Notes under the pieces: generated by a model
Told to the model about the DNA's origin: nothing
Seen by the model: the letters and a program-made list of their open reading frames with translations, nothing else
The model's database searches: none
Made by a program: the position numbers and the translations under genes
Assembly (NCBI GenBank): GCA_029259995.1
Contig: JAJDEC010000143.1
Location: 1-9,252, forward strand
Length of the DNA stretch: 9,252 bases
DNA from: Phycisphaerae bacterium
GTDB taxonomy: Bacteria > Planctomycetota > Phycisphaerae > UBA1845 > UTPLA1
Reading direction: 5' to 3'
Shown: piece by piece, positions 1 to 5,769 of the stretch
Layout of the letters: the number at the start of each line of letters is the position of its first letter
How positions within the stretch are numbered: position 1 is the first letter of the stretch

Positions 1-564
1 CGCGCCGCATTCGATATTCGCAAGGAATCAGCGCAACTGCTCGACCAGTACGGTCGCCATGCGGCGGGCATGCGCATGATTCTCAGTCGACGACTTGTCG
101 AAGCCGGCGTTCGATTCGTCTCGATGACGTTCGGCAGTTGGGATCATCATGCGAACATCGCCGGCGGCGTCCGTGGTCAATTGCGCGAATTCGACCAGGG
201 ATTTGCGGCTCTGATTCAGGACCTCGATTCCCGCGGCATGCTCGATCGCACGCTCGTGATGGTCACGACTGAGTTCGGCCGATCGCCGAAGATCAATCGC
301 GACGGCGGTCGGGATCACTGGCCGCGCGTATTCAGTGTTGTCGCGGCCGGCGGCGGATTTCATCGCGGACTGGTTTACGGGGCTTCGGATTCAACGGCAA
401 CAGCGGTCGACAGCGATCCACTGAGCGTCGAAGACTTTGCCACGACAATCTATAACCAGATCGGCATCGTCGCCGATCGAGAGTTGATCGCGCCCGGAAA
501 TCGTCCGATCGAAATCGTCAAGGGCGGCCGAGTCGTTGATGCGCTGTTGGCGAGATCCGCGTGA
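1..564 (+). CDS. DUF1501 family protein, C-terminal part (5' end outside window)
   Basis: The frame is open from base 1 (reading RAAFDIRKESAQLL...) to TGA at 562-564, giving about 187 residues, so the start lies upstream. DUF1501 proteins are alkaline-phosphatase-superfamily-like and usually about 400-500 residues, so roughly the last 40% is present. Family landmarks visible in order are a FGSWDHH segment (equivalent to the usual G-WDTH metal-site region), the helix with DLDSRGMLDRTLVMVTTEFGR, TEFGRSPKIN, and GRDHWPRVFSVVAAGGG followed by GLVYGASD. The His/Asp/Glu-rich motifs look intact, so an active metallo-hydrolase fold is possible, but no substrate is known. DUF1501 proteins are often exported; the signal would be outside the window. 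The stop overlaps the GTG start of the next gene in GTGA, which implies translational coupling. Family assignment is firm; biochemical function is not. Confidence 0.9.
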   Translation, partial: RAAFDIRKESAQLLDQYGRHAAGMRMILSRRLVEAGVRFVSMTFGSWDHHANIAGGVRGQLREFDQGFAALIQDLDSRGMLDRTLVMVTTEFGRSPKINRDGGRDHWPRVFSVVAAGGGFHRGLVYGASDSTATAVDSDPLSVEDFATTIYNQIGIVADRELIAPGNRPIEIVKGGRVVDALLARSA

Positions 565-3044
565 TTCATCGACCGACAATGTTCCTGGTCTTGCTCTGCG
601 GGGCTGCGATCGCGCCGGCAACAGTCCGTGCGGCAGCGCCGGAGTTACACGCCGTCTATCCGACGGGCGTGCAGCGCGGCACGCAATTCGAATTGTCTCT
701 CGTCGGCGTTCGCCTTGCCGACGCCGAAGCAATACTCTTCTATCGCCCGGGAATCCAGGTTGAATCGATCGCCGCCGAAGACAAGAAAGTCACGGCGACG
801 TGCCAGGTCGAAGCAACCTGTCCCGTTGGGGAGCTCTCGCTGAGAGTCCGGACGCGATCCGGTCTGACGGAGATTCGCACGATTCAGATCGGCGCCCTGC
901 CTGTCGTGCAGGAGTCCGAACCCAACAGCACGCTGGACAACGCCCAGGCAATCGCCCTCGACGTGACGATCGACGGTCGAATCACGCGGGAAGACATCGA
1001 TTACTTTGTCATCGAAGCCCAGGCGGGCGAGCGAATCACGGCCGAAGTCGAAGCGATGCGACTGGGCCGCACGATGTTCGATCCGTACGTGGCGATTCTC
1101 GATTCCAATCGATACGAACTCTCGGTGTCAGACGATTCCGTGCTCCTGATGCAGGACAGTATTGCGACGACCATCGCACCGCGCGACGGGCGATACTTCG
1201 TTTCCATTCGCCACGCGTCATTCGAGGGGAGCGACCAATCACATTACCGACTGCATGTGGGGCGCTTCCCCCGGCCGAGGATCGCCTTTCCGCCAGGAGG
1301 CAATCCGGGCGAGCAGCTGGCAGTCGAACTTCGCGGGGATGCTGCGGGCAACAGCCGACAGCAAGTTCAACTGCCGCCGGCGCCGGTCAATCGATGGCCG
1401 CTGTTCGTCGAGGATCAGACGGGCATCGCCCCATCGCCCGTCTGGTTGCGCGTGGGAAACGAGAAGGTCGTCAACGAAGTTGAAACAAGCGGAATGCCAT
1501 CGACGCGCGAACCCGTGCCACCGCCCGTCGCGTTCCAGGGCGTTCTGTCTGAGCCCGATGAAACCGATGCGTGGACTTTTATCGCAAACAAAGGACAGCA
1601 ATTTGTGATTCGCGTTGTGGGACGTGAGATCCGTTCGCCGATCGACGCTGTCATCGCGATCCAGGGACCGGATGCCGCAGCCATCGCATCGAATGACGAC
1701 GCCAATGGCCCCGACAGCGAATTGTCGCTGACAGCGCCGAGCGACGGCGTTTTCACCATTCGCATCCACGATCATCTTCGACGCGGCGGTCCGCGATTCG
1801 TCTATCGGATTGAAGTGGCGGCGAGTGAACCGTCCCTTCGTGTGTCGCCGGAAGTCATGGACAGGCGTCGTCCGCAGTTCCTTCAGGCGATCGACGTACC
1901 GCGCGGCAATCGCTTCGCCGCTCTCTACCGGATTACGCGAAAAGACATCGCGGGCCCCGTTGAACTGACACTCAGCGACTTGCCCGATGGCGTCACGTCA
2001 TCGCCGGCGAGATTGGAACCCGATGAATCGCTGATTCCAATCGTGTTCGAATCAGCGTCCGAAGGTTCCCCGACAGGTGCCTTGTGTTCGCTGACGGCGA
2101 GAATCGCTCGCGAAGGCGGCGATGTGATCGGCGGATTTGAGCAGGCGATCCCCCTCGTGATCGGACCGCCGAATGAGAAGGTCTACTACGAAACACACGT
2201 CGACAAGATCGCCGTCGCCCTGACAGAACCGGCGCCCTTTCGAATCGATGTGGCCCCCATGCCGATTCCGCTTTTGCGAAGCGGCGCCGCGGCGCTTCGT
2301 GTGCACCTTGTGCGCGCCGAGGGATTCGACGGCGAAGTAGAAACACGCATGTTGTGGAATCCTGTCGGCGTTTCGTCCGCCGGCAGTGTCAAGATTCCGA
2401 AGGATCACGTTGTCGCGGACTATCCGATCAATGCGGCGGGCGACGCCCCGCTTCGAACGCATCAACTCGTCGTCCTCGCGCGAGCCGACGTCAACGGCGC
2501 CGATCGCTGGGTGTCGTCTGGCCTGATCCCCCTGCAAATCGGCGATCGATTCGTCACGGGACAACTGAAGATGTGTGCGCTTCCATGTGACCAGACGGTC
2601 GCCATGGTTTGCAATCTCAAGCACATTCGAACGTTTGAAGGCGAAGGGAAACTGGAATTGAAGGGGCTGCCGCACGGCGTCACTGCGGAGCCGATCCAGG
2701 TGACGCCGGGACAGGCCGACGGGATCTTCACACTCCTCGCAACGGACAAGGCCCCCGTCGGGCGGCGCGGCGGCCTGTTCTGCGAATTCACGGTTCAAGT
2801 CGCCGGCGTCACCTCGACGCATCGGCTCGCGGGCGGCGGCGTAATCCGCATCGACCCGAAGCCTGTTGAAGTCGCCCAGGCGCCGCCGGCGCAAGCGGCG
2901 CAACCCGTCGCGCCGAAGCCCGCCGCGAAACCCGCCCCGCCGAAGCCGCTCAGCCGACTCCAGCAGTTGCGCAAGGCCGCAGAGGAACGCAAGGCTGCCG
3001 AAGAACCCGTCAACGGAGAAGAGAAGGGAAAAGCGAATTCGTGA
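561..3044 (+). CDS. Secreted protein with two PPC-type beta domains and a Pro/Ala-rich tail
   Basis: This is an 827-residue protein. The GTG start at 561 overlaps the previous stop (GTGA). ATG 579 is an in-frame alternative, but GTG gives a better charged n-region (IHRPT) before the hydrophobic core MFLVLLCGAAIAPA and a likely cleavage after VRA. No good SD precedes GTG 561, so translation probably depends on coupling. Residues about 27-112 resemble an IPT/TIG-type fold (VYPTGVQRGTQFELSLVG). Residues about 117-228 are a pre-peptidase C-terminal (PPC) domain (ESEPNSTLDNAQAI, DIDYFVIEAQAGE, YRLHVG). A second PPC-like domain lies at about 322-420 (GVLSEPDETDAWTF, ASNDDANGPDSELSL, YRIEV). The middle is further beta-rich sequence without a motif I recognise. 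Residues about 769-797 are Pro/Ala/Lys-rich, and the last 30 form a charged helix (LRKAAEERKAAEEP). It is probably envelope-located and binding or structural; no protease active site was seen. Neighbours suggest it works with the DUF1549/DUF1553 cytochrome protein. Confidence 0.88.
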   Translation: MIHRPTMFLVLLCGAAIAPATVRAAAPELHAVYPTGVQRGTQFELSLVGVRLADAEAILFYRPGIQVESIAAEDKKVTATCQVEATCPVGELSLRVRTRSGLTEIRTIQIGALPVVQESEPNSTLDNAQAIALDVTIDGRITREDIDYFVIEAQAGERITAEVEAMRLGRTMFDPYVAILDSNRYELSVSDDSVLLMQDSIATTIAPRDGRYFVSIRHASFEGSDQSHYRLHVGRFPRPRIAFPPGGNPGEQLAVELRGDAAGNSRQQVQLPPAPVNRWPLFVEDQTGIAPSPVWLRVGNEKVVNEVETSGMPSTREPVPPPVAFQGVLSEPDETDAWTFIANKGQQFVIRVVGREIRSPIDAVIAIQGPDAAAIASNDDANGPDSELSLTAPSDGVFTIRIHDHLRRGGPRFVYRIEVAASEPSLRVSPEVMDRRRPQFLQAIDVPRGNRFAALYRITRKDIAGPVELTLSDLPDGVTSSPARLEPDESLIPIVFESASEGSPTGALCSLTARIAREGGDVIGGFEQAIPLVIGPPNEKVYYETHVDKIAVALTEPAPFRIDVAPMPIPLLRSGAAALRVHLVRAEGFDGEVETRMLWNPVGVSSAGSVKIPKDHVVADYPINAAGDAPLRTHQLVVLARADVNGADRWVSSGLIPLQIGDRFVTGQLKMCALPCDQTVAMVCNLKHIRTFEGEGKLELKGLPHGVTAEPIQVTPGQADGIFTLLATDKAPVGRRGGLFCEFTVQVAGVTSTHRLAGGGVIRIDPKPVEVAQAPPAQAAQPVAPKPAAKPAPPKPLSRLQQLRKAAEERKAAEEPVNGEEKGKANS

Positions 3045-5584
3045 TGCAAGGCCACAGCCATCCGATCGAATCGTGTCCGCATTCAAGCGCAACGCACAGG
3101 GATCCCTCGCCGTCCGCATGCGAACGGAGTCGCCGGGACCAATCCGTCCGGAGTACGCATGGCTGGCGACGCATGATCCCGTTGACATTTCTGCTTCTCG
3201 CAACGTCGACGGCCCGATCGGACGCCCCGCCGGTGGATCGCGTGTCAATCATCCCGCCGACAGTAGTGCTCAAGGCAGCCGGCGCGCGCCAGCGAATCGT
3301 CGTCCAGGCGATTCGGACCGACGGCGTCACGATGGATGTCACGTCGACGGCGGAACTTCGCTTCAGCGAAAACGGGATCGCGTCCATCGATAACGGCGCG
3401 CTCGAATCCGTGCTGGACGGAGAGACGACATTACACGCGACGTACCTTGAGAAGAGCGCCGACGCCCGCATCGTCGTCAGTGATTCCATGACGTTCATGC
3501 CGATCCGTTTCCGGATGGATGTCCTGCCGCTATTGAGCAAGGCGGGCTGCAACAGCGGCGGTTGTCACGGGGCCGCCAGCGGTCAGGACGGATTTCACCT
3601 TTCCCTGTTTGGATACGATCCCGCGCACGACTATTTTTCCCTGACGCGGGAGATGCCTGGCCGGCGCATCGATCGAGCAATCCCCGACGAAAGCCTGATT
3701 CTCAAGAAGAGCATCAATGCCGTTGCCCACACGGGCGGCCAGAGATTCACGAAGGAAAGTCAATCCTATCGAACGATGCGCGCGTGGATACGCAATGGCG
3801 CATTGGACGACGCGGGTCAATCTCCTGCCGTGAGCGGCCTGTCCATCGCGCCGACAGAACTCGTGATGGAAGCCGGCGGGAGCACGCATCGGCTGTCTGC
3901 AACGGCAACTTACGCGGATGGCGGACAGCGAGACGTGTCGTTGTCGGCTGTTTTCATTTCCAACAACGAACCCACGGCAAGCGTCAGCCCGGAGGGCGTC
4001 GTGACAGCCGGCGCGCCGGGCGAAGCGCTGATCCTGGCCCGCTTTGATGCGTTCACTGTCGGCGTGGCTGCTATCGTCGTGCCGGAAGGGGCGGATGATC
4101 CCGGACCACCGGTTTCGCCGGCCAATTACATCGACGAATTCGTCGGCGCGAAGTTGCGCAAGCTGCGGATCAAGCCAACGGCCATCTGCGACGACCCGAC
4201 ATTCCTGCGACGCGCCAGTCTTGACATCGTGGGGCGCATGCCGACGGCCGAGCAATACGACGCATTCCTGGCGGATACCGACGCAACCAAGCGGGCGAAG
4301 CTCGTTGACGCGCTCCTGCAGGAGAAGGAGTTCGTCGAGATCTGGGTCATGAAATGGGCGCATCGGCTTGGCATTCGTTCGACCAATCTGGTCAGCCCGA
4401 AAGCCGCATTGCTCTACCATGGCTGGCTCCAGGAACGGATCGCCAACGGCGTGCCGATCAATCGGCTTGTCGGCGAGTTGATCAGCGCCAATGGTGGAAC
4501 GTTTACCAATCCGGCGACCAACTTCTATCAGCTTGAACAATCGCCGCTGAAGTTGTCGGAAAATGTCGCCCAGGCATTTCTTGGCGTGCGCGTGCAGTGC
4601 GCCCAATGCCACAATCATCCGTTTGATCGTTGGACGATGAACGACTACTACGGATTCGCCGCCCTCTTCAGCCAGATCGGTCGCAAGCCGGGAGAAGATC
4701 CGCGCGAATTGGTCGTCTTCAACAGCAACAACGGCGAAGTCAGGCATCCCGTCGGCAATCGCGTGATGACGCCGAAATTCCTGGGCGGCGTCGAGCCCGA
4801 ACTGCAGGGAATGGATCGCCGGCAGGCTCTGGCGGAATGGTTGAGTGATTCGCAGAATCGCATGTTTGCCCGCAACGTGGCGAATTTCGCCTGGTCGCAT
4901 TTCTTCGGTCGTGGAATCGTTGAACCGATCGACGACTTTCGCGTCAGCAATCCGCCCGCCAACGGTCCGCTCCTCGAAGCGCTGGCGGAACACCTGATTC
5001 AGTACGATCACGATCTCCGTCGACTGGTGCGCGACATCTGTCTGTCCAATGCGTATCAACGGACAATTCCCGCAACAACGAGAGACAACGCCGCCGAAGC
5101 GAACTTTGCACATGCAATCGTTCGACCGCTGCCGGCGGAGACGCTGCTGGACTGCATCTCGCAGGTCACGGCGGCGCCGCACAAGTACGCCGGGCTGCCG
5201 CTCGGGGCGCGAGCGACGCAGATTGCCGACGCGAGTGTGAGCAACTACTTCCTGACGACCTTCGGACGCATCCGTATCAGCGAGAGTTGCATCTGCCCCG
5301 CCCCGCCGGAGCCCAGTCTTTCACAGGCGCTGCACTTGATCAGTGGCTCGACGGTCAACGACAAGATCAAGGCCGGCGGACTCATCGATCAATGGATCGC
5401 GGATGGCCTGGCGCCCGAACAGATCGTTGAGCGACTCTATGTTCGATGCCTGGGCCGAGCGCCCACGGCGAATGAATTGTCCGTTGTCACGGGCATTGTG
5501 TCTGCGTCAGAAGATCCGAAGCCGCCGTTGATCGACTTGTTCTGGGCCATCCTCAACAGCAAGGAGTTTATCTTCAATCATTAA
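3041..5584 (+). CDS. Secreted DUF1549/DUF1553 (PSCyt2/PSD1) cytochrome-like protein with Big_2 domains
   Basis: This is 847 residues from GTG 3041, which overlaps the previous stop; ATG 3044 is equally placed (TGATG). A purine-rich AAGGGA at 3024-3029 precedes it. ATG 3173 (MIPLTFLLLATSTARS) is the other in-frame start and begins directly at the signal-like segment. It would leave no basic n-region, whereas WRR precedes it in the longer form, so the start is unresolved. In order there are: a Big_2-like domain (about 68-155); a cytochrome-like stretch with C170-x4-C175-H176 (CNSGGCHG) and the family pattern DGFHLSLFGYDP; a second Big_2 domain (about 266-347, VSPEGVVTAG); DUF1549/PSCyt2 (about 361-569) with C520-AQ-C523-H524 in CAQCHNHPFDRW; and DUF1553/PSD1 (about 576-847) with NRMFARNVANFAWSHFFGRGIVEP and LSNAYQRT. 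Covalent haem at CXXCH is expected from the family; haem at CX4CH is uncertain. The protein is exported. Its reaction is unknown; redox chemistry is inferred from the haem motifs only. Confidence 0.92.
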   Translation: MMQGHSHPIESCPHSSATHRDPSPSACERSRRDQSVRSTHGWRRMIPLTFLLLATSTARSDAPPVDRVSIIPPTVVLKAAGARQRIVVQAIRTDGVTMDVTSTAELRFSENGIASIDNGALESVLDGETTLHATYLEKSADARIVVSDSMTFMPIRFRMDVLPLLSKAGCNSGGCHGAASGQDGFHLSLFGYDPAHDYFSLTREMPGRRIDRAIPDESLILKKSINAVAHTGGQRFTKESQSYRTMRAWIRNGALDDAGQSPAVSGLSIAPTELVMEAGGSTHRLSATATYADGGQRDVSLSAVFISNNEPTASVSPEGVVTAGAPGEALILARFDAFTVGVAAIVVPEGADDPGPPVSPANYIDEFVGAKLRKLRIKPTAICDDPTFLRRASLDIVGRMPTAEQYDAFLADTDATKRAKLVDALLQEKEFVEIWVMKWAHRLGIRSTNLVSPKAALLYHGWLQERIANGVPINRLVGELISANGGTFTNPATNFYQLEQSPLKLSENVAQAFLGVRVQCAQCHNHPFDRWTMNDYYGFAALFSQIGRKPGEDPRELVVFNSNNGEVRHPVGNRVMTPKFLGGVEPELQGMDRRQALAEWLSDSQNRMFARNVANFAWSHFFGRGIVEPIDDFRVSNPPANGPLLEALAEHLIQYDHDLRRLVRDICLSNAYQRTIPATTRDNAAEANFAHAIVRPLPAETLLDCISQVTAAPHKYAGLPLGARATQIADASVSNYFLTTFGRIRISESCICPAPPEPSLSQALHLISGSTVNDKIKAGGLIDQWIADGLAPEQIVERLYVRCLGRAPTANELSVVTGIVSASEDPKPPLIDLFWAILNSKEFIFNH
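3159..3176 (+). other. Five-codon candidate upstream ORF overlapping ATG 3173
   Basis: A GGAG at 3150-3153 lies 5 nt before ATG 3159, which opens a five-codon frame (MAGDA) whose TGA at 3174-3176 overlaps ATG 3173 as ATGA. If translation of the DUF1549/DUF1553 gene really starts at 3173, this would deliver terminating ribosomes to that start. If the gene starts at 3041/3044 this is just sequence inside it. A five-codon frame is short enough to arise by chance. Confidence 0.25.
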
Positions 5585-5604
5585 TTACGTAATGGAAATC
5601 ATTC

Positions 5605-5655
5605 ATCGCGTGGAATCGTTAATCGTCTGGATCCGTTGATCGTGTGGAACCGGCT
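5605..5655 (+). repeat. Three tandem degenerate 17-bp repeats
   Basis: Three adjacent 17-bp units are visible: ATCGCGTGGAATCGTTA (5605-5621), ATCGTCTGGATCCGTTG (5622-5638) and ATCGTGTGGAACCGGCT (5639-5655). They share the core TGGAAYC or a one-base variant. A related copy stands apart: AATCATTC plus TGTGGAATC at 5701-5721 matches AATCATTC plus CGTGGAATC at 5597-5617. They lie between a stop codon and the translation start of the next gene, so they could be operator-like sites or a neutral intergenic repeat. Confidence 0.6.
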
Positions 5656-5666
5656 AATAGCCGGTT
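5648..5666 (+). promoter_or_regulatory. Perfect 8-bp hairpin A in intergenic region
   Basis: AACCGGCT (5648-5655), a three-base AAT loop and AGCCGGTT (5659-5666) form a perfect 8-bp stem. No T-run follows, so a classical intrinsic terminator is unlikely. Its 3' arm overlaps the 5' arm of a second hairpin at 5660-5676, so only one of the two can form at a time. Confidence 0.55.
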
Positions 5667-5676
5667 CGCTACCGGC
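5660..5676 (+). promoter_or_regulatory. Alternative 6-bp hairpin B, exclusive with hairpin A
   Basis: GCCGGT (5660-5665), loop TCGCT and ACCGGC (5671-5676) form a 6-bp stem. It ends 11 nt before the GGAGG at 5688-5692 and shares 5660-5665 with hairpin A. Whether either structure influences translation is an inference. Confidence 0.45.
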
Positions 5677-5687
5677 GACAGGTCCGT

Positions 5688-5692
5688 GGAGG
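5688..5692 (+). promoter_or_regulatory. Strong Shine-Dalgarno GGAGG for the 23-codon leader ORF
   Basis: GGAGG sits 5 nt before ATG 5698 and is the best ribosome binding site in this gap. It is about 19 nt from ATG 5712, the first ATG in the frame of the WD40 gene, which is too far for normal use. It therefore points to the leader ORF, not to ATG 5712. A 13-bp dyad, GATTCA-A-TGAATC (5692-5704), covers this ATG. Confidence 0.6.
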
Positions 5693-5697
5693 ATTCA

Positions 5698-5769
5698 ATG
5701 AATCATTCTGCATGTGGAATCAACAACATTGCTGTGCCTGGAAAAATGCTCGAATCGATGAAACCGTGA
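5698..5769 (+). CDS. 23-codon leader ORF coupled to the cytochrome-WD40 gene
   Basis: ATG 5698, preceded by GGAGG at 5-nt spacing, opens a 23-residue frame beginning MNHSACGIN and ending KMLESMKP, with TGA at 5767-5769. That stop overlaps an in-frame GTG (5766-5768) of the downstream gene as GTGA, the same junction form as at 561-564 and 3041-3044. The peptide has no signal or family I recognise. The likely role is translational coupling or leader control of the downstream gene; a functional micropeptide is a less supported alternative. Evidence is the SD, the spacing and the overlap; no homology was tested. Confidence 0.5.
   Translation: MNHSACGINNIAVPGKMLESMKP

Noticed and set aside
579..611. 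Possible lipoprotein signal around Cys13 of the PPC protein (VLLC)
   Set aside because: The residue before Cys is Leu rather than Gly, Ala or Ser, and a normal cleavage site follows at VRA.
606..613. GCGATCGC, the cyanobacterial HIP1 octamer
   Set aside because: I noted it only once; GATCG-rich codons are common throughout the window, so it looks compositional.
3128..3148. SRRDQSV, resembling a twin-arginine (Tat) motif
   Set aside because: It lies outside the usual distance from the hydrophobic segment, lacks the FLK-type residues, and may not be translated if ATG 3173 is the start.
2052..3248. 398-residue open frame on the minus strand
   Set aside because: It is antisense to the PPC gene and the start of the next gene, with Arg/Asp-rich composition and no family features.
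3530..5182. 550-residue open frame on the minus strand
   Set aside because: It lies wholly opposite the well-supported DUF1549/DUF1553 gene, shows no recognisable motif, and is a typical antisense shadow in GC-rich codon-biased DNA.
5648..5666. Hairpin as a rho-independent terminator after the DUF1549/DUF1553 gene
   Set aside because: There is no T-run after the stem.
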